The notes beneath the pieces were generated by a model. It searched no databases. It was not told the origin of the DNA and was given only the letters and a program-made list of their open reading frames with translations. Below, in pieces: positions 1 through 8,408 of a DNA stretch of 64,000 nt. A program made the position numbers and the translations under genes. How positions within the stretch are numbered: position 1 is the stretch's first letter; every line of letters begins with the position of its first letter. Source of the DNA: Candidatus Eremiobacterota bacterium. Lineage in GTDB: Bacteria > Vulcanimicrobiota > CADAWZ01 > Ess09-12. Location of the stretch: NCBI GenBank assembly GCA_031082125.1, contig JAVHLM010000003.1:224842-288841 (forward strand), written 5' to 3'.

Positions 1-72
1 GCATGGTGTATCTCCAGATTCTACAGCTCAGGGCAAATTCCTCTTGCCGGATTCAAGAGTCCCCGCGGGAAA

Positions 73-101
73 TTGACATACCCGTCAATTTCTGCTATAG
101 T
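73..101 (+). promoter_or_regulatory. Sigma-70-type promoter, extended -10
   Basis: TTGACA at 73-78, a 17-bp spacer and TATAGT at 96-101, preceded by TGC (extended -10). This is one mismatch from consensus. It points rightward, so transcription should start near 107. It lies about 300 bp upstream of the M16 peptidase gene, which would then have a long 5' leader; a separate short transcript is the alternative. Seen directly; activity is inferred. Confidence 0.7.
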
Positions 102-189
102 GAAAGAAGCAGCAGGCTTATTGTTACGAGTGGTTCGACTGTTGGCATAGACTTTATGACTACCGGAAAACTGCTTTGCACATTAACAA

Positions 190-203
190 GTGGCTTCGGC
201 CAC
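190..203 (+). other. UUCG-capped hairpin in leader
   Basis: GTGGC-TTCG-GCCAC is a perfect 5-bp stem closed by a cUUCGg-type tetraloop, the most stable RNA loop class. It sits about 85 nt after the predicted transcription start. No T-run follows, so it is not an obvious intrinsic terminator. It could structure the leader of the downstream mRNA or form part of a small RNA. Confidence 0.5.
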
Positions 204-214
204 CTAAACAAATC

Positions 215-240
215 TTGACTGTGGTTCTTGACTGTGGTTC
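215..240 (+). repeat. 13-bp perfect tandem duplication
   Basis: The 13-bp unit TTGACTGTGGTTC occurs twice back to back (215-227 and 228-240) in the non-coding leader between the promoter at 73-101 and the M16 gene. Each copy contains TTGACT, but no fitting -10 box was seen downstream. It could be a regulator-binding direct repeat or recent slippage. Apart from the promoter, hairpin and this repeat, I see nothing in 1-408. Confidence 0.6.
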
Positions 241-408
241 TGGATTGTAGCGTAATGTGAGACTTGGCCTGCTGCTCTTTCTTTTTCCCCGGGGCTGCTT
301 CCTCTCTCCATCTCTTTCCCTGTGAGAATCATCCATAGAGGCAAGAGGTATTTCACCCCTCCCGGCGAATTATGACGGACACTCCCCGCACAGAGGCAGG
401 AGAAACTC

Positions 409-1752
409 ATGAACAGGCATTTGCTCATTCTCTTGACAGTCACCGCTTTCATCCTTCTTGCCCCCGGGATATACGCCGGTGCAGCCGAAGGCGATATCGT
501 GCAGCAGCGGCTGAAAAACGGCCTCACCATTCTCATGGAGGAGAACAAGGACTCATCCCTCGTGTCAATAAATGCCTATGTCCGCGTGGGAAGCAAGGAC
601 GAGAGGCAGAGCGAAGAAGGCATCAGCCACTTCTGCGAGCACCTTTTTTTCAGGGGCACTCAGACCTCGTCAGGGGCTGAGTTCAAGAGCTCTCTCGAGG
701 CTCTGGGCGGCATGTGCAATGCAGAGACATCGAAGGACTATACGAGATACTACATCAACATTCCGAGCGTCCACTGCATGAAAGGCCTGGAGCTTATAAC
801 CGATGCCCTCCAGCATGCCCGGTTTGATGAAAAGGAGATAGAGCAGGAGCGCAAGGTCATTCTCGAAGAATACTCGATGGGCGCAGACAATTTTTCACGC
901 TTTTTCTATGATACCCTCTTTGAGATGGCTTTCCCCACCCATCCTTACGGGAAAACCACCATAGGATTTGAGAAAAATCTCAAAGCTTTTAAGAGAGATG
1001 ATTTCATCAGCTACCGTAAGAGGTTCTACTCGCCGGAAAACCTCATATTCGTCATAGTGGGAAACTTCGACAGGGATAAAGTCTCATCATTCCTCACCCA
1101 GGCCTATGCTTCAATTCCCCGGAGCTCCTATGGGGAACAGGTCTTTCCCGCTGAAAAGAGGCTTGCCCAGGTCAAGGAAAAAACGGTAAAGAAAGATATC
1201 GATGATTCCTACCTGGCCATGGGCTTTCTCGGGCCCTCGGTGAAAGACAGGGATACCATCTACGCCACTGACGTGCTCTGCTTCATGCTGGGCATGGGCA
1301 CAAGCTCCCTTCTCACAAGGGATCTCGTCGAGCGCAGAAAGCTGGTGAAGGAAATCAGCGTGAATTTCCAGACCCAGAGAGACGAGGGGCTCATCGTGAT
1401 ACTTTCCACGCTGAAAACCAATGACATCGACACCGTGAAAAAGGAGATACTCGCCGGGACGGAGCAGGTAGCAGCGGGGAATTTTACCGATGATGACGTG
1501 AAAAGGGCAAAGAACCTGCTGAAGAACAGCTTTATATTCGGCAACGAGACAAATGACGGGAAAGCATCGAGCATCGGCTTTTACGAAGCCATCGACAGCT
1601 ATGAGTTTGCCCTTGACTATCCAAGGAATATAGATGGCGTCACAAGGGAAAACCTCATGAATACGGCCAGAAAGCTCTTCTCATCGCCGTATTGTGCTAT
1701 AATTGTGAAGCCTGAAGAAAAGAAGAAACGGAAATTTGACGATGAAGAGTGA
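409..1752 (+). CDS. M16 family zinc peptidase, active-type subunit, secreted
   Basis: 447 residues with an N-terminal signal peptide (hydrophobic residues ~5-20, then AGA). The inverted zinc motif HFCEH (HxxEH) is at residues 74-78, and the downstream ligand region ILEEYSM is near 150, as in processing-peptidase/pitrilysin M16 enzymes. Family members cleave peptides in a closed chamber made of two M16 halves. The protein has M16 N- and C-domains and the usual length for a half-enzyme. The next gene overlaps its end by 11 bp and encodes an M16 protein without the zinc motif, so the two probably form an active/inactive heterodimer outside the cytoplasm. The start ATG follows an AGGAGA-type site. 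The substrate cannot be told from sequence. Confidence 0.9.
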   Translation: MNRHLLILLTVTAFILLAPGIYAGAAEGDIVQQRLKNGLTILMEENKDSSLVSINAYVRVGSKDERQSEEGISHFCEHLFFRGTQTSSGAEFKSSLEALGGMCNAETSKDYTRYYINIPSVHCMKGLELITDALQHARFDEKEIEQERKVILEEYSMGADNFSRFFYDTLFEMAFPTHPYGKTTIGFEKNLKAFKRDDFISYRKRFYSPENLIFVIVGNFDRDKVSSFLTQAYASIPRSSYGEQVFPAEKRLAQVKEKTVKKDIDDSYLAMGFLGPSVKDRDTIYATDVLCFMLGMGTSSLLTRDLVERRKLVKEISVNFQTQRDEGLIVILSTLKTNDIDTVKKEILAGTEQVAAGNFTDDDVKRAKNLLKNSFIFGNETNDGKASSIGFYEAIDSYEFALDYPRNIDGVTRENLMNTARKLFSSPYCAIIVKPEEKKKRKFDDEE

Positions 1753-3085
1753 AAGAGAGGCTCCCCTCGCGCTGCTGCTGCTCATGGCGTTTCTATGGAG
1801 CCTTGGACAGTCTCCCCTGCCGCTTTTCGGGGCAGAGCCGCCTGTGTTCAAAAACATCCTCGACAACGGTCTTCTGCTGCTTGTGAAACCGGGGGAGACA
1901 AAAGATATTGTGGCAGTCTCCATAATAATCAGGTCAAGCGTTTATGATGAAGAGGATCAGAAGGTAGGTATCAGGTCCCTTCTTCTGGAGCTGCTGCAGG
2001 AAAAAATAGCAGGCGAGACCACCGCGGGAGGCATCAGCCTCACCGAGCTCATGGGAGTGATGACCCAGACTGAATCCACTGCCGACTATATTGCCCTGAA
2101 CTTTGTCACTACCCCCCGCCACTACAAGAAGCTCCTGGAGCTTGTGGCAAAGGCCCTGGTAGATCCCACAATCAGTGACACCCTCTTCACCAAAGTAAAA
2201 AATTCGTTCGTGGAGAAGAACAAGGGCGGCAAAGGGGCCTTCTCCACCATCTACAGCATTTTTCTGCAGAATTTCTACCGTTACCACCCTTACAAGCTCT
2301 CAGAGGAAGCCAATGTCAAGGGCATCGAAAATACCGACAAGAAAAAAGCCGAATCCTTCTTTGCCTCCCAGGCCACCTCTGACAGGATAGTAATAGCCAT
2401 TGCGGGAAACGTGAAGCAGGACGAGGTCATGGCGCAGATAAAGAACGACTTCTCCTCTCTCAGGCCCAGGAAAACCACGAGGGTGGAGGTGCAGTGGGAG
2501 CCCCAGACCATTGAGAAAGAGCTTTTTCTCTCCTCTCTCTCAAAAATGTCCTGGATACTGCTGGGCTTTCCGGCACCCTCATACGGCTCACCTGATTACC
2601 CTGCCATGCTTGTGCTGAAAACACTCCTCGGTGACGGCCTCAATTCAAGATTATGGGTGGAGCTGAGGGAGAAAAGAGGCCTTGCCTACGAGCTGGGCTC
2701 TTATTACCCGGAGCTTGAGGGGCCCAGCCATCTGCTTCTTTACGTGATAACGCAGCCGCAGAACGTGATTGCTTCAAGAAGGCTCATACTCAACGAGATA
2801 GAGGACATAAGGGTCCATGGCGTGACTCCCATAGAGCTGGAAGATGCCAAGGCCAAAATTTTCGGCGGCTATCTTCTCTCCCGGGAGTCCTCAAAGGGGC
2901 AGGCCCTCGCGACGGCCGTATCGGAAGTAATTGGGGGGAAATACTCGCTCGATGTCACCCTGGAAAGAAAAGTCGAAGAGGTGACCTCGCAGGACATCTC
3001 CCTGATGATCAACAAATACTTCCAGGTACCCACGTATCTTGTGGTGAGGCCACCCGGAGCATACTACATAGACTGGTTCAGGTAA
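1742..3085 (+). CDS. M16 family peptidase, non-catalytic partner subunit, secreted
   Basis: About 447 residues with a signal peptide (hydrophobic LALLLLMAFLW near the start). It shows M16 domain structure but no HxxEH. It keeps the C-terminal signature LREKRGLAYE (near residue 310), which in known M16 heterodimers supplies substrate-binding Arg/Tyr from the partner. This is the usual picture of the regulatory subunit of a bacterial M16 pair. I chose ATG 1742; an in-frame TTG lies at 1736. The gene overlaps its neighbour by 11 bp, so the two are likely translationally coupled. Family assignment is solid; the role as partner of the upstream gene is inferred from context. Confidence 0.88.
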   Translation: MKSEREAPLALLLLMAFLWSLGQSPLPLFGAEPPVFKNILDNGLLLLVKPGETKDIVAVSIIIRSSVYDEEDQKVGIRSLLLELLQEKIAGETTAGGISLTELMGVMTQTESTADYIALNFVTTPRHYKKLLELVAKALVDPTISDTLFTKVKNSFVEKNKGGKGAFSTIYSIFLQNFYRYHPYKLSEEANVKGIENTDKKKAESFFASQATSDRIVIAIAGNVKQDEVMAQIKNDFSSLRPRKTTRVEVQWEPQTIEKELFLSSLSKMSWILLGFPAPSYGSPDYPAMLVLKTLLGDGLNSRLWVELREKRGLAYELGSYYPELEGPSHLLLYVITQPQNVIASRRLILNEIEDIRVHGVTPIELEDAKAKIFGGYLLSRESSKGQALATAVSEVIGGKYSLDVTLERKVEEVTSQDISLMINKYFQVPTYLVVRPPGAYYIDWFR

Positions 3086-3103
3086 GGAAAGAAAGGTGTG
3101 GTG

Positions 3104-3784
3104 ATGAAGGGAATCAAAATCGCTTTTGACGGTCCCGCTGCATCAGGAAAAAGCACCGTGGCAAAGGAAGTGGCAAAAAGGCTTTCATACCTCTATGTGG
3201 ACACGGGGGCCATGTACCGCGCCGTCACCTGGAAAGCGCTGTGCCTTGGCGCTGATTTTCGCGATGAGGAGGCCATCATTGCCATTGCGGGGCAGTTCCC
3301 CGTGGAGCTGAAGCCCAGTACAGACAATGCCCAGGGATATGTGGTCATCATAGACGGAGTCAACGTGACGGATTTTCTCACAAGTGACGAAGTGAACCTT
3401 TACGTGTCAACGGTAGCAAGGATCAGCGGGGTGAGAAAGACGCTTGTGGCAGAGCAGAGAGCGCTTGCCCGCGAAGGCGGGGTGGTGATGGCAGGAAGGG
3501 ATATCACCACCGTCGTGATGCCCGATGCCGAGGTCAAGGTCTACCTTACCGCTTCTTCCCAGGAAAGGGCAAGAAGGCGCTTTCTTGAGATGGAGGAAAA
3601 GGGAGAAAATCCTGCTATGGAGGCTGTCGTGAACAACATAGAGCACCGCGACACCATTGATTCATCAAGGGAAGATTCCCCTCTTTCCGTTGCCGACGAG
3701 GCAACAGTGATTGACAGCACCGGGAAAAGCATTGAGGAAGTGGTTCATCAGGTGATGGAGCTTGTAAGGACAGAGAGAGGATAA
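3104..3784 (+). CDS. cmk: Cytidylate kinase
   Basis: 226 residues. It phosphorylates CMP/dCMP with ATP in the cytoplasm for RNA, DNA and phospholipid precursors. The P-loop FDGPAASGKST is near residue 9, followed by the CMP-binding DTGAMYRA and, mid-protein, GRDITTVVMPDA, all typical of bacterial Cmk of about 225 residues. I chose ATG 3104 because GGAAAGAAAGG lies about 7 nt upstream; GTG codons at 3098 and 3101 are too close to it. It is followed after 2 bp by plsC. A cmk-plsC pair is common in Firmicutes and related bacteria. Confidence 0.95.
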   Translation: MKGIKIAFDGPAASGKSTVAKEVAKRLSYLYVDTGAMYRAVTWKALCLGADFRDEEAIIAIAGQFPVELKPSTDNAQGYVVIIDGVNVTDFLTSDEVNLYVSTVARISGVRKTLVAEQRALAREGGVVMAGRDITTVVMPDAEVKVYLTASSQERARRRFLEMEEKGENPAMEAVVNNIEHRDTIDSSREDSPLSVADEATVIDSTGKSIEEVVHQVMELVRTERG

Positions 3785-3786
3785 GA

Positions 3787-4395
3787 ATGTTCTATACGGC
3801 GGCCCATATTATCCTGAAAGTGATTTTCAAGGTGTTTTTCAGCCTGAAGTGCGAGGGCCTTCATCACATTCCCTCCGCGGGAGGCTGCGTGATCGCCTGC
3901 AACCATGTGAGCTATTTTGATCCCCCCGCAGTGGGAGCGGTCTCAGTCAGGCCGGTCCATTTCATGGCTAAGAAGGAGCTCTTCAACATCCCCATCCTGT
4001 CGCCGCTCATCAGCGTCCTCGGGGCTTTTCCTGTGACAAGGGGAGCCTCTGACACAAAAGCAATAAAGCATGCCATCAGGCTCCTCAAGAGCGGCGAGAC
4101 CGTAGGCATCTTTCCCGAGGGCACACGGTCGGCTACCGGCGAGATAAACGAGGGGGAAATGGGGGTATCACTTATCATCAAGCAGTCCGGCGCACCTATT
4201 ATTCCCTGCGCTATAAGCGGAACCCGATGCATGGTGACCATGAAAGGCATCATTCCCGTATTTTCAAAGGTAACGGTTCGGTTCGGGCCGCCTATTTTTT
4301 ATAAAAACGAAGAAGAGGGAATGTCACACAAGGAGTATATGAGAGTCTTCACCGACAGGGTGATGCAGGTGCTCAGGTCCCTCCAGGAAGGCTAG
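3787..4395 (+). CDS. plsC: 1-acyl-sn-glycerol-3-phosphate acyltransferase
   Basis: 202 residues. It transfers an acyl chain to the sn-2 position of lysophosphatidate to give phosphatidic acid at the inner membrane. The catalytic NHVSYFDP (HxxxxD) is near residue 39 and the glycerol-phosphate-binding FPEGTRS near residue 110, in the order expected for PlsC. It starts 2 bp after cmk, so it is in the same operon. plsY, the enzyme of the preceding step, is also in the window at 7714, which gives two of the three steps of the PlsX/PlsY/PlsC route. The next gene is convergent. Confidence 0.95.
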   Translation: MFYTAAHIILKVIFKVFFSLKCEGLHHIPSAGGCVIACNHVSYFDPPAVGAVSVRPVHFMAKKELFNIPILSPLISVLGAFPVTRGASDTKAIKHAIRLLKSGETVGIFPEGTRSATGEINEGEMGVSLIIKQSGAPIIPCAISGTRCMVTMKGIIPVFSKVTVRFGPPIFYKNEEEGMSHKEYMRVFTDRVMQVLRSLQEG

Positions 4396-4396
4396 C

Positions 4397-4822
4397 CTAC
4401 CATTCCACAAGGCCCCATTGATAGCTGTACTGGGGATAGTTGCTGTCAAAGCCGAGCATCATATGATGGCTGCCTTCACAATATAAGGTGAAATTGTCGC
4501 TGTTGTCGTCATGCTCATAGGCATTCTCATAGGTGTCCGCCCTGGCGGCGGGGCACGTGGGAATGGTCTTGAGGTAATCAGGGGTGAGATACTTGAGCTC
4601 CAGGGGAAATTTCCGCTTGTTCCGTGCCTCGTTTGAATAGAGTTGCAGTCCTGTTGAAATGGTCCTGAGGTTTTCGCAGCAGGCTATATAGGTGGTGCGG
4701 GCCTTGGCGCGCGTATAGCCCACGACGGCAAAAAGGCAGAAAAGAACGGCAATAATACCCATCACCGTCACGATCTCGATCAGCGTATATCCCGGGGCTC
4801 TCCCACTTCGCTTGTTCATCAT
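4397..4822 (-). CDS. Type IV pilin-like / type II pseudopilin-like protein
   Basis: 141 residues from the chosen ATG. A short basic leader ends at PG, then YTLIEIVTVMGIIAVL, a class III (prepilin) signal: cleavage after Gly, Glu at +5 and a hydrophobic helix. Residue +1 is Tyr rather than the usual Phe. The C-terminal part resembles the H-X9-DG-type pseudopilins seen in many bacteria with few cysteines. Exported pilin-like proteins assemble into pili or type II secretion pseudopili after PilD processing. I chose 4822 because GAGAGGTGA precedes it; an upstream in-frame ATG at 4855 has no site. No assembly genes adjoin it, but a PilT/U-type ATPase is encoded 4 kb away. Confidence 0.8.
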   Translation of the reverse strand: MMNKRSGRAPGYTLIEIVTVMGIIAVLFCLFAVVGYTRAKARTTYIACCENLRTISTGLQLYSNEARNKRKFPLELKYLTPDYLKTIPTCPAARADTYENAYEHDDNSDNFTLYCEGSHHMMLGFDSNYPQYSYQWGLVEW

Positions 4823-4879
4823 TTCACCATTCACCTCTCGGCAGAAATTTTCCACTAGGAGGAGGCATTTCCCTTTATT

Positions 4880-4908
4880 ATTATAACGTAAAATGCCTTG
4901 TGCTTCAA
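4880..4908 (-). promoter_or_regulatory. Promoter for the pilin-like gene
   Basis: On the minus strand TTGAAG (4908-4903), a 17-bp spacer and TATAAT (4885-4880). A start near 4874 would give a leader of about 50 nt to ATG 4822. A perfect -10 and 4 of 6 at -35 support it. Confidence 0.6.
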
Positions 4909-4999
4909 TATTAGGAAAGAGGCCTGCCCACCAGGAAAAAAGGGCGGCGGCGGGTAATTATGGCACCAGAGGAGGGGGGGCCCGGGGAGGAGGTAGGTG

Positions 5000-6355
5000 A
5001 TGGAAAACATCAGAGGACGGGGCGGCAGAATAGCCCAGACAATCGACGGTTCCCCCGCCGCGAAGGCAGGGCTCCGCAAGGGAGATCTTGTGGTGAGTAT
5101 CAATGGCATTCCGCTCAGTGACAGCATTGACTATCTCTATCTCACCTCGGGAACGCTTTTGAAAATCAGATTGATAAGGAGCGGGAAAGCCTTTGAGGCC
5201 TTCATAAAGAAGGAAGAGGAAGAGGTCATTGGAATAAGGTTCGAATGTGAGATCTTCGACGGCCTCAAGGTGTGCCGTAATAAATGCCATTTCTGCTTCG
5301 TGGACCAGGTCCCCCCCTCGCTGAGAGGCACCCTCAAGATCAAGGACGATGATTTCAGACTCTCATTTCTCCACGGCAACTTCATTTCACTTACCAATAT
5401 GGAGGAAAAGGACTGGGAGAGGATAAGGCGCTACCGCCTCAGTCCCCTCTACCTCTCGGTCCATGCCACGAGACCGGAGCTCCGCGTCAGAATTTTTCGG
5501 AACCCCGCTGCGGAGAGGATAAGAGAGCACCTTGAGCGCTTCCGTGGCTGGGGAATAAGAATCCACACCCAGGTGGTGCTCTGTCCTGGGATAAATGACG
5601 GGAAAGAGCTGGAAAGGACAGTCATGGAACTGGCGGAGTTTTATCCCTCAGTCTCTTCCATTGCAGTGGTCCCTGTGGGAGTGACGAGGTACCTCCCCAA
5701 GGACTCGCCGATCCGCTCCCTCTCCCTTTCCGAAATGAAAGAGACCGTCATGGTTGTGCACTCCCTTCAGAAAGGGTTCCGCAGGAGAATGGGCGAAACC
5801 CTTGTCTATCTGGGCGACGAATTCTATCTTAAAACAAGCAGAGCCCTCCCCCGCTCCTGCGACTACGGAGACTTTCCCCAGATAGAGAACGGTGTGGGAA
5901 TGATGAGAATGCTGATGGGCGAGTTTCGCAGAAAAGCAAGGTTTCTCCCCGCTGCGGTCTCACCGGCACGGCATGTGAGCATTGTGACAGGGGAGCTTGC
6001 TTATTCCCATATCCTGATCATATCGGAGGCTCTCAACAGGGTGCAGGGCCTGAAAGTGACTGTCCACAGGGTGAAAAACTCCTTCTGGGGCCCTCAGGTT
6101 GATGTGGCAGGCCTCCTCACAGGAGGAGACATTCTCCAGGCACTCGAAAAAGAGGATGGAGGGGAAAGGGTTCTCATACCCTCGGCATGCCTGAGGGAAG
6201 ATCTCGTGTTCCTCGATGGCCTCACGCTCTCTGCCCTGGGGAAGCGCCTGGGAAGAGAAGTGATCCCGGTGAAGCCCTCCTACTCTGATCTGCTCATGCA
6301 CATCACCAGGCCGAAGGGAAAGGTCTTACCAAAGCAAGGAGGATCCCATGGATAA
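5000..6355 (+). CDS. DUF512 / PDZ-radical SAM family protein
   Basis: 451 residues. The N-terminal ~75 residues form a PDZ-like domain (GSPAAKAGLRKGD, INGIPL). Next comes CRNKCHFCFVDQVP, the CxxxCxxC-type cluster motif of the DUF512 radical SAM-like family, and a C-terminal DUF512 domain ending near GKRLGREVIPV. The biochemical role is not established. The family is widespread in Clostridia and cyanobacteria and, as I recall, often sits next to der, as here: the stop overlaps der by 8 bp. I chose ATG 5000 behind GGGGAGGAGG; GTG 4997 is too close. The tight link with a ribosome-assembly GTPase hints at a translation-related role, but that is inference. Confidence 0.88.
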   Translation: MENIRGRGGRIAQTIDGSPAAKAGLRKGDLVVSINGIPLSDSIDYLYLTSGTLLKIRLIRSGKAFEAFIKKEEEEVIGIRFECEIFDGLKVCRNKCHFCFVDQVPPSLRGTLKIKDDDFRLSFLHGNFISLTNMEEKDWERIRRYRLSPLYLSVHATRPELRVRIFRNPAAERIREHLERFRGWGIRIHTQVVLCPGINDGKELERTVMELAEFYPSVSSIAVVPVGVTRYLPKDSPIRSLSLSEMKETVMVVHSLQKGFRRRMGETLVYLGDEFYLKTSRALPRSCDYGDFPQIENGVGMMRMLMGEFRRKARFLPAAVSPARHVSIVTGELAYSHILIISEALNRVQGLKVTVHRVKNSFWGPQVDVAGLLTGGDILQALEKEDGGERVLIPSACLREDLVFLDGLTLSALGKRLGREVIPVKPSYSDLLMHITRPKGKVLPKQGGSHG

Positions 6356-7658
6356 GCCGGTAATCGCCATTGTGGGGAGACCCAATGTGGGTAAATCCCA
6401 GCTCTTTAACAGGCTGCTGGGAAAGCCTTCGGCAATAGTCCAGGATGAGCCTGGCATCACAAGAGACCGGATTTACTCTGAGTGCACATGGGATGGCAGA
6501 GCCTGCTATCTTGTGGACACGGGTGGGCTCGATCCCCAGGAGGATGATGTCGTCAAGATGCTGGCCCAGAGACAGTCCAGGAAGGCTATCGAGGAATCGA
6601 CCCTTCTTCTCTTCGTTGTTGACGCGAAGGAAGGGCTCACCCATATTGACCGGGAGATATCCGTCGAGCTGCGCAAGATGAAGAAACCCCTCATTCTTGT
6701 GGCCAACAAGGTGGACAACTTTGAAAGCGCTTACACGGTCAATGAGTTCGCCCCCCTTGGATTCGGCGAGGCATTTCCTGTCTCGGCTCTCCACGGCACC
6801 AATTCAGGGGAGCTTCTTGATGAGATCTTTTCCAGATTCCCCGCACCTTCAGGTGCTCCCGAGGCCCCTCCCCTGAGGCTCACTCTCGCAGGGAGGAGAA
6901 ATGTGGGCAAATCATCACTCATCAATGCCCTTACCGATGAAGAGAGAAGCATCGTGCACGACGCGGCGGGCACCACGAGGGACTGCGTGGAAAGCCTCAT
7001 CACGCTGGCAGGCACGCAGATCCTCGTGACTGACACCTCGGGCCTCAGGAGGAAAGGGAAAATAGACGAGAAAGTAGAATACTATAGCGCCATCAGGACG
7101 CTCAGGGCCATTGAATCATCTGACTGCGTGCTGCTGGTCCTCAATGCCGAAGAAGGAATTGTCGCACAGGACAAAAAAGTCGCCGAGCAGATTCAGAAAA
7201 CCCGCAAAGCGTCTGTGATTGTCGTAAACAAATGGGATCTGATGCAGGACTCTCCGGAGACAAACAAGAAAGAGTTCACCATCATGGTAAAAAAAGAGCT
7301 CTATTTTATTGATTATTCGCCTGTTCTTTTTATCTCGGCACTCCACCGCAAAGGGATCGGCAGGATTATCCCCGAGGTGAACGAGGTGATGAAGGAATAC
7401 CGTAAAAAGATAGAAACCTCGATGGTGAACAGGATTTTCCAGGAGGCACAGAGCCTCAGGCCTGCACCATCTTACAAAGGTGAGCAATTAAGGATATTCT
7501 ATGCATTCCAGGAAGGCGTGGCACCTCCCCGGTTCACCCTCAAGGTGAACTCTCCCAAACTGGTCCATTTCTCATATAAAAGATACCTGGAAAACACCGT
7601 GAGAAAGGCACTGGGATTTATCGGGTCACCGGTGGTGATCACCTTCAAGAAAAAATGA
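6348..7658 (+). CDS. der: Ribosome-assembly GTPase Der (EngA)
   Basis: 436 residues with two tandem GTPase domains and a C-terminal KH-like domain. Domain 1 has GRPNVGKSQ (near 10), DTGG and NKVD; domain 2 has GRRNVGKSS (near 182), DTSG and NKWD. The double G domain is diagnostic of Der, which binds the 50S subunit and is essential for its maturation. It overlaps the upstream DUF512 gene by 8 bp and is followed after 55 bp by plsY. Length and motifs are normal. Confidence 0.97.
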   Translation: MDKPVIAIVGRPNVGKSQLFNRLLGKPSAIVQDEPGITRDRIYSECTWDGRACYLVDTGGLDPQEDDVVKMLAQRQSRKAIEESTLLLFVVDAKEGLTHIDREISVELRKMKKPLILVANKVDNFESAYTVNEFAPLGFGEAFPVSALHGTNSGELLDEIFSRFPAPSGAPEAPPLRLTLAGRRNVGKSSLINALTDEERSIVHDAAGTTRDCVESLITLAGTQILVTDTSGLRRKGKIDEKVEYYSAIRTLRAIESSDCVLLVLNAEEGIVAQDKKVAEQIQKTRKASVIVVNKWDLMQDSPETNKKEFTIMVKKELYFIDYSPVLFISALHRKGIGRIIPEVNEVMKEYRKKIETSMVNRIFQEAQSLRPAPSYKGEQLRIFYAFQEGVAPPRFTLKVNSPKLVHFSYKRYLENTVRKALGFIGSPVVITFKKK

Positions 7659-7713
7659 AGAGAACAGACTCCCGACTCTCCAAGAATGGAATTTTCAGGC
7701 AAAGGAGTGTGGC

Positions 7714-8361
7714 ATGAGCTCCCTGCTGCTTATCATCCTCTCATACTTTTACGGCTCCCTGCCTTTCGGGGTGTTCATAGGAAAGAAGCTGAAAGGCATT
7801 GACATAAGGGAGTTCGGAAGCGGCAATATAGGAGCGGCAAACGCTTTCAGGACCCTCGGACCTGCAGGCGGCATCGCAGTCCTCCTTTGCGATATGTCAA
7901 AGGGAATCCTGCCTGTGCTCCTCGCGAGGTTTTTTGCTGCAAGTGATGCCCTGGTCCCTTTACTCCAGGTGATAGCAGGGGTAACAGCCATCCTGGGCCA
8001 TAATTACTCGATTTTTCTCAAATTCAAGGGAGGAAAGGGTATTGCCACAAGCTTTGGCGTCATTATCGCCCTTAACTGGTGGATAGCGCTTATGTGTTTT
8101 AGCGTCTGGGGGCTTATGGTGCTCCTTACCAGATACAGCTCCGTGGGCTCTCTCTCCGGTTCCCTTGCGCTGCCGGCCTTCATGGTGATTTTTAAGCAGC
8201 CCGTCCCTTTTATAGCCTTCGGTATCATATCCTGCGCATTCGCCTTTTATGCCCACAGGGGGAATATAAAAAAGCTTCTCAAGGGCACCGAGCTGAAAAT
8301 CACTGAAAAAGCGGGAAAAGAAGACGCCCCCCGGGAGGAAAGTGACGCCAGGGCTTCCTGA
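7714..8361 (+). CDS. plsY: Acyl-phosphate glycerol-3-phosphate acyltransferase
   Basis: 215 residues, integral membrane. It transfers the acyl group of acyl-phosphate to glycerol-3-phosphate, the first membrane step of phospholipid synthesis. The three PlsY motifs are visible: GSGNIGAANA (near 38), the mid-protein GHNYSIFLKFKGGKG (near 105), and the last motif near FAFYAHRGN. About five membrane segments are predicted. The last ~25 residues are charged and hydrophilic (KAGKEDAPREESD), slightly longer than usual. AAAGGAG lies 9 nt before the ATG. It follows der as in several Clostridia. Confidence 0.95.
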   Translation: MSSLLLIILSYFYGSLPFGVFIGKKLKGIDIREFGSGNIGAANAFRTLGPAGGIAVLLCDMSKGILPVLLARFFAASDALVPLLQVIAGVTAILGHNYSIFLKFKGGKGIATSFGVIIALNWWIALMCFSVWGLMVLLTRYSSVGSLSGSLALPAFMVIFKQPVPFIAFGIISCAFAFYAHRGNIKKLLKGTELKITEKAGKEDAPREESDARAS

Positions 8362-8408
8362 GCCTTTCAATGGCAGTGATATTTTAAAGAAAAGAGAGGA
8401 TATGCCAA

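Noticed and set aside
5000..6355. DUF512 radical SAM protein as the SCIFF maturase
   Set aside because: It is 16 kb away, has a PDZ-DUF512 layout without a SPASM-type Cys-rich C-terminus, and belongs to the der cluster.
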